Positions 40,092 through 49,216 of a stretch of 64,000 bases of DNA are shown here, piece by piece. The notes below the pieces were generated by a model. The model worked only from the letters and a program-made list of their open reading frames with translations. It was not told the origin of the DNA and did no database searches. The first letter of the stretch is position 1, and the number at the start of each line of letters is the position of its first letter. Made by a program: the position numbers and the translations under genes. Source of the DNA: Cyprinodon diabolis (Eukaryota; Chordata; Actinopteri; Cyprinodontiformes; Cyprinodontidae); the NCBI GenBank assembly GCA_030533445.1, contig CM060080.1, positions 3,803,052-3,867,051 of the forward strand. The letters run 5' to 3'.

Positions 40092-40620
40092 GATGGGAAG
40101 AGGAGGGGAGCGCCGTGCACGCGCGCTCTCTCCGCACAACTTCAGCCTCCAATCTGGGGAAGAATCAGCGTAATTGCCGCTCAGCTGGCGCCTTCCCACT
40201 TCTTGTACCAATTATGTGCAGACATCGTAGTAGCAGTAATCCAAACAGCCATTATTTTCCTGTTGCAGATGCTCTTCATTACAGACACAAGAGGCTATAA
40301 TACAACCCTGACGGCTGCTGCTTGGAGCCAAGAGCCTCCAGCTTATTTCTACTAAAAAAATTTAACCAAAATAAAACGCAAAGTGCGTCTTTTTTCAGAC
40401 ACAATAAGGCTGGATTCAATGAATGTGGAGAGGCTGAAGTCTGCTGCGCGCAAACAGAACCTTCTCTGCTGGAGCAACATATTGGGAGCATTGGATCAGG
40501 GAGCGGACTGGTGCTTCAGCAGACTGGGAGACAGGCTGTACTGGAGCCTGAGAGCCCTGGACAGAATGCAGCAGACAGGAGGAGGAAGAGGAGGAGGAGG
40601 AGGACAGCCTACTTACCGCG

Positions 40621-40677
40621 TTAACGATGCAGAGTCCGGCTGTCATCTGTCAGCAGCTCTGACGGAAACTCCGGAGA
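40621..40677 (-). CDS. id2: ID2 exon 2 coding part
   Basis: It follows acceptor ttgttttcag at 40678 and reads [18 protein letters not shown] then TAA, matching ASEFPSELMSNDSKALCG of mammalian ID2. Four bases after the stop comes donor GTAAGT (40616-40611), so exon 2 is only 61 nt (40617-40677) and a second intron lies in the 3'UTR, as in mammals. Confidence 0.92.
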   Translation of the reverse strand, partial: SPEFPSELLTDDSRTLHR

Positions 40678-41281
40678 CTGAAAACAAACAAACACAAACC
40701 AAATGTTAGGGCTTCTTTTTGTTTGTTTATGTTTTTTTTTCTTCTTTGGATCGAAGTGTCTGGCGTCAAATGTAGGTCGCTTTTCTTCCTCATGTTGAAC
40801 AAAAGGAGGAAAAAAAAAAAAGGAGAAACGGACCATTTTCTTTTCCAACAAGCCATTTTGTGCGCATCGGTGCAGCAAGAACAAAATGTGTAGTTTTGAT
40901 TTGCCTCCCATGTGGTGGAATCAGCTGCAGCGTAATTACCTGTAATGACAGGATGCTGATGTCTGTGTTGAGCGCGGTCAGAGGGGTCCTGGACGCGCTC
41001 TGCCCTGGCCGCGCCGCCGGGTGATGCAGGCTGGAGTCCAGCGCGATCTGCAGGTCCAGGATGTAGTCGATGACATGCTGCAGGATTTCCATCTTGCTGA
41101 CGTTCTTGTTCTGCGGGATGCTGGGAACCAGCTCCTTCAGCTTGGAGTAGCAGTCGTTCATGTTGTAGAGCAGGCTGAGCGGGTCGTCCACCGGGGTCTT
41201 GCTCCGGGAGATTCCCAGGGAGTGCTCCGAGAAATTCGTGCCGGTTTTCCGGAAGGACCGAACGGGGCTTATTGCTTTCAT
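40621..41281 (-). CDS. id2: ID2, inhibitor of DNA binding 2 (two coding exons)
   Basis: ID2 has an HLH domain without a DNA-binding basic region. It sequesters E-proteins and so blocks differentiation programmes. Exon 1 is 41281-40940 (114 codons). A 262-bp GT-AG intron follows (gtaatt...tgttttcag). Exon 2 is 40677-40621 (18 codons plus TAA). The total is 132 aa against 134 in mammals. Residues 1-33 carry the SPVR CDK-type site and [14 protein letters not shown]. The HLH spans about residues 36-76 ([20 protein letters not shown], then [20 protein letters not shown]). The C-terminus holds TDISILSLQ, the export-signal region. The start is chosen because MKA-SPVR matches family N-termini and has A at -3. 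Intron 1 falls right after SLQ as in other ID2 genes. It converges on KIDINS220. The teleost paralogue (a or b) is undetermined. Confidence 0.97.
40940..41281 (-). CDS. id2: ID2 exon 1 coding part
   Basis: 114 codons from ATG (41281) to the CAG codon at 40942-40940, followed by donor GTAATT. It contains the whole HLH domain. A plus-strand ORF across 41021-41452 is a shadow. Confidence 0.97.
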
Positions 41282-41424
41282 TCTGCCGGGGTGGAAGAGT
41301 TTAGTCGCCGGTGTTCTGTGTGTAGGAGGAGGGGGGAAGAGTTGGCTTCCAGGCTTCGCTTCGGTTATTCCTGCTTAGTTTCTGTCAGACGGTCAGACTG
41401 GATCAGCCGAGCTGTCAGAGCGGG

Positions 41425-41431
41425 TTTTATA
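41425..41431 (-). promoter_or_regulatory. id2: ID2 TATA box
   Basis: Minus-strand TATAAAA about 145 bp upstream of the ATG. It predicts a start site near 41398 and a 5'UTR of about 115 nt with no upstream ATG. ID2 genes are known to have a TATA-containing promoter. Confidence 0.75.
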
Positions 41432-41475
41432 GGCAGCAGCCTGAGCCTGTGACACGGAGGGGCTGAAAGGCGCTG

Positions 41476-41480
41476 ATTGG
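41476..41480 (-). promoter_or_regulatory. id2: ID2 proximal CCAAT box
   Basis: CCAAT on the minus strand (GTCCAATCAG), about 80 bp upstream of the predicted start site; NF-Y-type spacing. Confidence 0.6.
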
Positions 41481-41519
41481 ACGCGGCTGGCGCGTCGCTC
41501 ACGGCACATCTGGCCTCTG

Positions 41520-41524
41520 ATTGG
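41520..41524 (-). promoter_or_regulatory. id2: ID2 second CCAAT box
   Basis: CCAAT in the context ATCAGCCAATCAGA on the minus strand, 44 bp beyond the first; tandem NF-Y sites are common in TATA promoters of this kind. Confidence 0.6.
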
Positions 41525-42377
41525 CTGATTTACGCAGCGGCGGCGCAGGACGGAGGCGGAACCAGCGGAGGGCGCTTCAGCAGCTCCGGTGGGCAATTTG
41601 GAAAATTAAGCGCTTACCTGTTTCTGATCAAGAAAATTAATGATGGATGTCAGATGGTGGGGATGAGGACGCGCCTGGAGGCTTTTACGCGCAACTTTAA
41701 AATGGGGAAAAAAATATAAAAATAGGATGTATAGCCCACAGGGAATCAGTTGGAACAATGTTAATAATTATTATTATTAAAGAAATAAGGAGAGGAGATG
41801 TTCGATGTTTCCAAAAATCATCATTTTTCATCTTTTACCAACATTTTCAGATGTGCTTTTGGAGAAGGCGCGTCTGGAGACTTTGAAATCAGCGCAGCTC
41901 GGAGCCGGTGTGAAGGCCGGCATGAGCGGCTGAGGGTCAAACTGGGAGGAAATCCATCATGGGTTAAAAAATAAAAACAAAATAAAAACTTCCAATTATC
42001 ACCGGGAAAGGGTTTAATGCGATGCGCACAGAAACTCATTGAACCTTCAGGTTGTTTCTACTTTATCAACACTCTAAAACAAAGCTTATAGTTTTTATTT
42101 TTCATTCTTTTAGTTTAGAAATATGTATTCTATGCGGTTTACTGTTTTTAAAAGATCTGCGGTGAAGCGTCCTTCTCCTATATTTTATTCATTTTATTTA
42201 AAAAAACGCAAAGACGACAATAGTTTGTTTTTTGTTGCTCAGGATTCCAAATGAAAAACTTCCTAATCTTAGCGGCGCATAAAGACGTGATTAATGATCT
42301 GATGTTTTCTGAATGAGCCATTTGTTTTGTCGGAATTACGCGCTTCATCCTTCAGCTGGAGATGATGACAGGGCGCA

Positions 42378-42395
42378 GGGGGGGGGGGGGGGGGG
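42378..42395. repeat. G18 homopolymer
   Basis: An uninterrupted run of about 18 G on the plus strand, about 1 kb upstream of the ID2 start site. Confidence 0.9.
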
Positions 42396-42934
42396 AGTTC
42401 AGCTTTGATAATTCAGTTTCATCCAAATGAATATATGCGTCTTGAAAAATATAAAAATGAGGAGATATCTGTGAGATTTAATAGTGAGACTTTAAGTGAT
42501 TTTAAGACTTTATTTCAAATAAAGCCGGGTTTGTCGTGAAGAACCCAGAGAAAGTCTCTGTCAGGTTTAATAAGATCATTTTAAGTCCACAGAAGGAATC
42601 AGAAACGTTAAGAAACGGAGCCGAACACCATCTGCGCCTCCCTTTTACGCGCGGCTTCTCCTCCAGCTTTTTTATGCATTTCCAAACATAATCTAGATCT
42701 CCCACAGTCTGTGTCCACATCTGCTGCGAGTGATGTTTCCCATTTCCTCTCCTCCTTCCCGTCCTTCCCACACCTGTGAACCCATTTCGCAGGACGCCCC
42801 CTGACTGATGCCTGAGAGGCTGACTGACAGACAGGTCAGAAATTGGCGCAAGAGCACGTCGGCGCAAAGCCGCGCGCACCTCAACCAGCAGCAGCAGCAG
42901 CAGTCTCTCTCTCTCCTCTCTCCTCTCTTGGAGC

Positions 42935-42958
42935 AGACTCTCTGGCGCCGTGACGTCA
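42935..42958 (-). promoter_or_regulatory. Candidate BMP-response (GGCGCC-N5-GTCT) plus CRE module upstream of ID2
   Basis: On the minus strand TGACGTCA (42958-42951) is followed one base later by GGCGCC (42949-42944), five bases and GTCT (42938-42935). GGCGCC-N5-GTCT is the bipartite SMAD1/5-SMAD4 element described for vertebrate BMP targets, ID genes among them. TGACGTCA is a consensus CRE. The module lies about 1.55 kb upstream of the ID2 start site, in CpG-rich, repeat-free DNA. Another GGCGCC is at 42994-42999 without a GTCT partner. Function is inferred. Confidence 0.5.
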
Positions 42959-43237
42959 GCCCATTCACAGCAGCCCTCGAGCCAAGCCCTAGCGGCGCCT
43001 TTCGGACGGTTTCCATGGAGACGATAGGGGGTTCAGGGGGAGGTCCTCAGCTGATCAATCAGGAGAAGGAACCCCCCCCTAAAATACCGTCCGACCCGGT
43101 CCGGGTTCCTGGGAAGATGCCGTCAGCACCTAAATACATCCAGGGGCACAACTAGAAATCCGATGGGGGGTAAATACCCTCAGGATGATAGGAAGTGTGA
43201 TAATGGCAAAACTTCTAATTTAAGCCTAAAAAACATT

Positions 43238-43239
<2 letters not shown>

Positions 43240-43295
<56 letters not shown>
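43240..43295. repeat. (TA)28 microsatellite
   Basis: Uninterrupted AT alternation. Confidence 0.95.
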
Positions 43296-43299
<4 letters not shown>

Positions 43300-43729
43300 C
43301 CTGAAATATCTTTGATAAGTTGGAGGTTTTTACTTTTGCCTTTTTGGTTTTAACCCAGTTTGAGCCTCAGCCGTTTCACACCGGATCCAAACTGAACTTA
43401 TTTTATGTTTCAAACTGATTTATTGAGGAAACATACCTGAAAATTCAGACATTCAGACACAGCAATACAAATGTGTCCTCTTTTTTGACGTGAACATGAA
43501 ACATAAAGATAACACAAAGTCAAAATGAAACAGAAGTGGCATAAATAAACAGAAACACTTTCAGGACCCCCTGATTCTCAATTCTGTTTTAAATATATCT
43601 GATAAAAGGTTGAATATGCCAGACCAAAATAAGGGTTAATTTTGTAAACAAAAAATACAAATGTAGGAGTGTGACTTCTTCAATATGGGATTTGTCACAT
43701 AGTGGGGATGTGTTTCCAGTAATCGGACT

Positions 43730-43785
43730 GAGCTTATTTTAAAGTCTATAAGCTCAGTCTAGCTTATAGACTTTAAAATAAGCTC
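43730..43785. repeat. Perfect 25-bp inverted repeat, 6-nt loop
   Basis: The left arm 43730-43754 begins GAGCTTATTTTAAAGTCTAT. Loop CAGTCT; the exact reverse complement is at 43761-43785. Confidence 0.95.
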
Positions 43786-43792
43786 TATATTA

Positions 43793-43846
<54 letters not shown>
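43793..43846. repeat. 54-bp perfect palindrome around (AT)21
   Basis: GTGTCT, then 42 bp of alternating AT, then AGACAC; fully self-complementary and only 7 bp from the preceding stem-loop. Confidence 0.9.
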
Positions 43847-43847
<1 letters not shown>

Positions 43848-43852
43848 AGTGT

Positions 43853-43966
43853 GTGCGTGAATGGTTGTTTGTCTTGTTTGTCTCTGTGTTGCCCTGCGAT
43901 GGACTGGTGTCCTATCCAGGGTGGACCCCGCCTCTCGCCCGTAGACAGCTGGAGATAGACTCGATT
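43853..43966 (+). repeat. Teleost SINE/LINE 3' tail fragment
   Basis: TGTGTTGCCCTGCGATGGAC, GTCCTATCCAGGGTGGACCC and CGCCTCTCGCCCGTAGACAG, then CTGGAGATAGAC: the common fish tail module. Confidence 0.7.
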
Positions 43967-43981
43967 AGAATGGGTATATAT

Positions 43982-44570
43982 TAGGGATGGAACGGTTTAT
44001 GAAAACCGTCCGAACCGTTCGGTTCGACTGTCTCGGTTCGCGTGTGTTTCGTTCGGTTCATGCGTTGCTCCATTTTCTCATAGGCGAAGCGTTTACACTC
44101 CAGAGCAGAAGGTGGCGGTACTGTGACCGAAGCCAACAACCAGTAGTAAACAAGAAGAAGTGAAGCAGCGTAGCCGGGTGTAGCAGAAAAAAATCAGTTG
44201 TTGTGGAGAATTGTGTGGGTATGGCGAGTGGGAAAGAACAGGAGTTGGAAGACGCGCCAGCAGCACTTTATAGGTCTGCTGTATGGGACCACTTTGCATT
44301 TAGAGTGACCTACGATGACGGCGGAAAGGAAGCTGTGGATAAAAGTGCAACAGTTTGCAAGAATTGTGCAACACTTTTTGTTTATGTTAACAGCAACATG
44401 ACCAACATATCAGGCTAACCCTGAAATCCCACATACTCCGTCAGCGCTCATAAATTTTTATAATTTTTTTTTTCTTCGGTGTAATAATCAACATATACCG
44501 AACCGAAAACCGTGACCACGAATCCGTGAACCGAACCGAACCATGGATTTTGTGAACCGTTCCACCCCTA
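43982..44570 (+). mobile_element. hAT deletion derivative carrying a truncated BED-finger ORF
   Basis: The ends TAGGGATGGAACGGTT and (inverted) TAGGGGTGGAACGGTT are flanked by an exact 8-bp duplication GTATATAT (43974-43981, 44571-44578). The 589-bp element holds the start of a transposase gene, then runs to its 3' end without the catalytic region. Confidence 0.85.
44203..44418 (+). pseudogene. Truncated hAT/ZBED-like transposase N-terminus
   Basis: A 71-codon ORF (Met also at 44221). SAVWDHFAFRVTYDDGGKEA then VDKSATVCKNCATLFVYVNS matches the BED zinc finger of ZBED-like hAT transposases: aromatic W..F, then C-x2-C at about residues 52 and 55. After NMTNISG the reading frame stops, so the His pair of the finger and the whole RNase-H-like domain are missing. 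Confidence 0.7.
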
Positions 44571-44639
44571 GTATATATATATTTCTAAGCTCACGATTGG
44601 TGAAGCTTTTGATATTCTAATTGTGCCATCAAATTGACA

Positions 44640-44800
44640 AAATGCAGACTCTTGGATTTTACTTTAACTTTACCTTTACTGTCCCCAGAGGGACATTTGG
44701 TTCACAGGAGGTGAAATAAAAGATAAAAACCAGGGAATAATCACATCATTTCAAATAAAATCCACAGAAACAAGCAACATCAACCTAGAAAGGACAACTG
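44640..44800 (-). repeat. Degenerate LINE 3' tail
   Basis: TTTACTGTCCCCAGAGGGAC then ATTTGGTTCACAGG resembles the reversed 3' end of fish Rex/CR1-like LINEs (compare 17405-17500). Confidence 0.35.
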
Positions 44801-46336
44801 AAGGCCACGTTTTGTCCACGTTTTACACTAGCAGCCATTCAACATTTAACCACTTTCCTTGGCTGGTCTCCTACAATTCCCTTTAAACATCAATCTTTGC
44901 ACTAAAATATTGTTCCTGTTATGATTTGTGGACATTAAGAGTCATCTCCTGGTCAGACCCTGTAATCCAGTGAAATGATGGAGTCAGGGTAAAAAAAATT
45001 ATGCAAGAGGGGGTCAGTGCAGTGGCTGGAAGTTGGAGGAGATTTTGCTGGGAGTTGCAGGGAAGTGGGCTGCCATTCGGCTGGCGTTTGACCGGGAACG
45101 GCCATTTTGAATGGCTGCTACTGTAAAATTGCCCTGACTTTTTCTTCCTGCTGGATTTCTGAATCTTCTGTTTGAGGTAGGAGCTCAAAGTCAGGCTAGA
45201 GAAGATGATCAGGATGTCTGAGCCTTGAACTTTATCATCCCATAGAAAGATGTTTCCAATGATTTTAAGTCCAATGTCTGAAATATGATGATTTTGTTTT
45301 TAAAAATCATCTCATTGGTTGACTCTATTGTGACAAATGTCAGAATAGATTCAACCACTGAGAGCTAAATTAGTTATTAAACACAGTTCTGTTATTTATG
45401 GGGACTTATAACAAAGTAATAAAACAAACAAAAACAAAATAAGGCGTAAGCCCATCGTTTAGTATCCAGTAGGATCTTTGACACCTTCAGTTCTAAATAA
45501 CTGTTAAACCACAAAGCTAAAAATTAAACTAGTCAAAAGGACACATCAGTTTTCATCATAACAAATGACTCAGCTCTGTGTCTCCAGTACAGGGGCCAGG
45601 GCCGGCTCTGCAGGGGCCCCTGAGTCTCTCAATTGATTTAATATGTGATTCTGTGGTGTAATTCAGATGATGCCGCTAATCATTTGGTAAATAACGGAAG
45701 TGTAGTCAGCTGGAATCATTTTAAGAAGGATTATTATTTTAAAAAGATGCATTTAATCCTTTTTTTTAGAAATGCATGATTCATAAAAGACTTTAAGTGT
45801 CTAGTTTTCACTCAGTTGTGTGCTGAGATACATTTTTATGCTTCTTTCTGCAGGAGGATAGATAACTGTTACAGCAGACAGAGGTGTGATGCATCATGGA
45901 TGATTGGTCCAAAGAAAACAGAAAGAAGTGATGAAGTTTCAGCTTCTTGAAGGAGTGGCTCCTTCCTCTCTGGGATATTTAACAGGAGAGGATAAAGATG
46001 ATGCTCGTCTTATTTAGCTGCAGCCTAATGAAAACAACCAATCAACACAAGTCCTGACTGTGCTTGAAAACATTTGACCTAAAAATGGGAAAAATTCAGA
46101 TTTCCAAAAAGTAAATGTAGATCAAAAGTAGATGAAAGATGAAAGAGTACCTAAAATTATTTTGGTAGGGAGAAAAAAAAAAGGATTATTCTACTACTTT
46201 AAGTCTGTTTTGCATATTTTAAAGGCACACTGAGATTAGAGGAAGATGGGAAAACAATCATTAGTTTTATTAAATTTAACCTTTGAGGAACCAAAAAACT
46301 GTGTAAAAAAAAAAAAAATAGAGTCAAATTCTTTCA

Positions 46337-46983
46337 AGGGCGGAGCTAGATGGGGGGCCAGAGGTGGCCATGGCCAGCCTTTGCCACCCCTACATCTTTT
46401 CCGTCTAATACAGATGGTGGCAGCATTAATACTCTCAAGTGGAATATTTAAAACATTTAAATTTAAAAAACAGTGGTTAATTATATACATCAACATACAA
46501 ACATTAAAGATAAGTACAGAATTCATTCTCTTCAGAACTAGATTTTGTGTTTTATGGGGTAAAGAGAAAATGATACATCTCTGCAAGTCATCTAAGAGTA
46601 TTCAATGAAATCATAGATTTTAATAAAAACTTATTAAATAATCAATTTATGTAGATATTAGTATTTGTAAATATCAATTTAATGCAGAATGATTGTTGAT
46701 AAAAGTAGGTATGACAATGGAAAAGATGTTCACCCCAGAACTTAAACCTGACAGGATTTTATCCACTATACCTTTTATTTAGAAAGCACAGACGTTTAAA
46801 TATATGCATCTATTTGTCAGCGAAGGCTGTAGGAAAATAAAGTTTGTCTTTATTTAGAAAATATGGATGTTCTGCTTGTTAATGTTCCTGTTGGAACAGT
46901 GTAGGTTGTCCCATCGGCCACCCCTCAGTGTTCATTGGTTATTGCTTGGCCACCCTTAGAAAAATGTTCTGGCTGCGCCTCTG
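46337..46983. mobile_element. Probable hAT-like MITE
   Basis: The left end CAAGGGCGGAGCTAGA and the inverted right end CAGAGGCGCAGCCAGA; GGTGGCCA.GGCC occurs near both. No clear target duplication, so boundaries are approximate. Confidence 0.4.
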
Positions 46984-48049
46984 GACACGTGATGCTTCTT
47001 TGTCCTTTTGATCTAAACCGTCAGTTTGGTTTGGCTTTTTTCTCTCCTTACCATGTCCTTGTGGGTCAAAAAATAAGAAAGAAAAGATGCTTTGTACTCC
47101 AGTTTCATCCCCAGATCAGAACCACTGGACCTCCAGAACCCTGGAGAACCGAGGCGCCTCGCGCTGCTGCTGCCACGCGCCTGACGCGTGGAGCAGTGCG
47201 CACACGCATCCAGGAGTGGAGCAGGAAAACCCCACGACCCCGTGGGGTTTGCTATGAAACATCCCCAGAACCCTTCCTGAAACGTCACACAGATGACTGA
47301 GCGCTGATTGGCCCTCCTTTAAGATCACAGCATTGATTTGTTGATGTTCATCTATTAATTCATTGATCTTCAGATTTATTAACTTCAGATCAACAATCTG
47401 TGCAGGAAGTTAAAAACCTGCTGAGACTGAAGCAGCTTTGGTCCAGATGTTTGATCAATCTGTGGAGTGAACTTTGTTCCATTTTTGTTGAAAAGGACAC
47501 ATTTTGTGAAAACAAAAACAACAACAACAAAAAAAAAAAAAAACAAGAAAAAAAACAAACAACCAAAATATTAAAAGCGTCTTAATAAAAAATGTTTGAA
47601 AGTCATTTACTGTTTTCACATATTTAATTTTTTCAAAAATATTTATTTTTATGTTTTTTTTCTCCATGTTTTATTTTTTTCAAACTTTATTTTGTAATTT
47701 TCTATAGGGATTTTTTTGGCTTAGTTTAATGAATTTAATTCTTTTGAATTTGTATTTTCCAAATCACATTCTTTTTTCTCATATTCTTTACTTCCAGCCC
47801 AATACAAACACCCACTCCTACACAATAAAAATGTTTTTGCTAACCTCCATACAGACCAATAGAAATGCGGCTCAGGTGAAAAGCACATTCCCAAAAGTGA
47901 AGAGAATTTGATCGGAAAAAGGCAATCTGAAAAGACTAAAATTCGTAAATTTAAATCCGAAAAAGATTTAGAAAAAAGGCCCAAAAAACAAAAAAAACCC
48001 TGAAAAATTTTATTTCAATCTGAAAAGCTCACACAGAGAGAAAAAAACA

Positions 48050-48435
48050 ATTAGAAGAATTTTATTGATACAATTACTTTGTCTTTGGCGCTCAGACCTC
48101 AGCAGGAAACATAGTGCTGAATTTTGATAGATATAGAGGAGAGCTATCTGTAACCCTGAGGCATAGAAGCAAGCTGCATATGGGTCAGGGCATTGATGGC
48201 GTGTCAGTTTCTGATACGGACAGCTAAGCATCGGCATGATGCAACACATAGACACATAAGGTATAAGAAGCAGGAGATGACCTTGTTCGCGGCTCAAATC
48301 TTTGCCGGATGCTCGCGGACGTGATTTTTGAGGCCACAGCTTAACCAGCTCAAATTATTTTCTCTGTCCTGTAACGACCTGATCTGGAATAAACTCTGTT
48401 ATTTTTTACTCCTGTTTTATAGTCCTTGTGACAAA
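48050..48435 (+). mobile_element. Possible solo LTR
   Basis: GGTATAAGAAGCAGGAG (48260), a short leader-like stretch, then CTGGAATAAACTCTGTTA (48383): TATA box and polyA signal at LTR-like spacing. No defined ends or target duplication seen. Confidence 0.35.
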
Positions 48436-48679
48436 GTGGGTGAGAACACCATTTGTCTCAGTTTATACATTTATTATTTGTTTGCTTGATTTAACCATCT
48501 CTTTATTCTGTAGTTTGCATTCATATACTATCCCGGGTTTGTTTATGTTTGCATTTTTACAGATCATTTAGTATAACATCTTGGTTTAAATCATGTTATA
48601 AATTTTTAAGATTTTGTTTGATTATTTAATTTTTGTGTTTTATTTTGGTGAACTTACCTTACCTGTCTTTCAGGAGGAA

Positions 48680-49216
48680 GTGTGACCTCACTTCCTGCAG
48701 TTAGAGACTCCTGTGTAGAGCTGTGGTCACAGGAAGGTACCAGAGGAAGAGGGGGGATGGAAATCCTTTTACATTTTGTTGTAAACAATTTGAGACCTTG
48801 CCAATGTTTGTCTAGATTTAATTGTTTGGTGTTTATTCTGAAGATGTTGCTGAAAGTTATTGTATGTAACACAAGCTAGGTAGAGAGTAAATGGAGTAGC
48901 CACATTTGTTAATGGAAGAGTCCATTGGAGGCCATTTTGTATTTCAGACCAAACAGGTATAAGACAGAGCTGTGTAAGGTTCAGAACAGAGAAGAACCAG
49001 GTCAGTGTAGCTGGGTGCACTTGACATTATTATGGTTGATTTAAGTTCAGTTACTGTTCTGTTGAGCCATGTTAAACCTCTAAGTTATTTCTTTTGGAAA
49101 TTTCTTTTGTAAATACTTTTTTTTTCACCCTTGTTTTTGGCAATGTAAATAAACCACCTGCTACAATGGACATATGCCTACTGCCTTCTTCAGCCACTTG
49201 GCCAGGCTATCTCACA
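48680..49216 (+). mobile_element. Possible second LTR fragment
   Basis: Starts TGTGACCTCAC and ends GGCTATCTCACA. It contains GGTATAAGACAGAG (48956) and GTAAATAAACCACC (49145). No matching flanking duplication; low confidence. Confidence 0.3.

Larger units (their letters stand above)
41432..43160. other. ID2 5' flank, CpG-rich unique sequence
   Basis: This is repeat-poor DNA upstream of ID2 with GC-rich patches (41440-41700, 42640-43140), (CAG)6 at 42886-42903, a TC-rich tract at 42904-42930 and a G18 run at 42378-42395. ORFs here on both strands (up to 125 codons) are low-complexity or CpG artefacts with no recognisable domain. I read the stretch as promoter and proximal regulatory sequence. 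Confidence 0.5.

Noticed and set aside
40322..40709. Plus-strand ORFs of 100-108 codons
   Set aside because: They cross ID2 intron 2, exon 2 and intron 1 on the opposite strand; Arg/Gly runs come from a GGA repeat.
42502..43155. ORFs of 107-125 codons upstream of ID2
   Set aside because: Repeats and CpG-rich composition (poly-Cys, poly-Gln) with no domain; consistent with promoter sequence.
43793..43984. ORF with poly-YI
   Set aside because: Translation of a TA microsatellite and a SINE tail.
46246..46608. 120- and 116-codon overlapping ORFs on both strands
   Set aside because: They span a probable MITE terminus; Lys/Phe-rich low-complexity readings without a domain.
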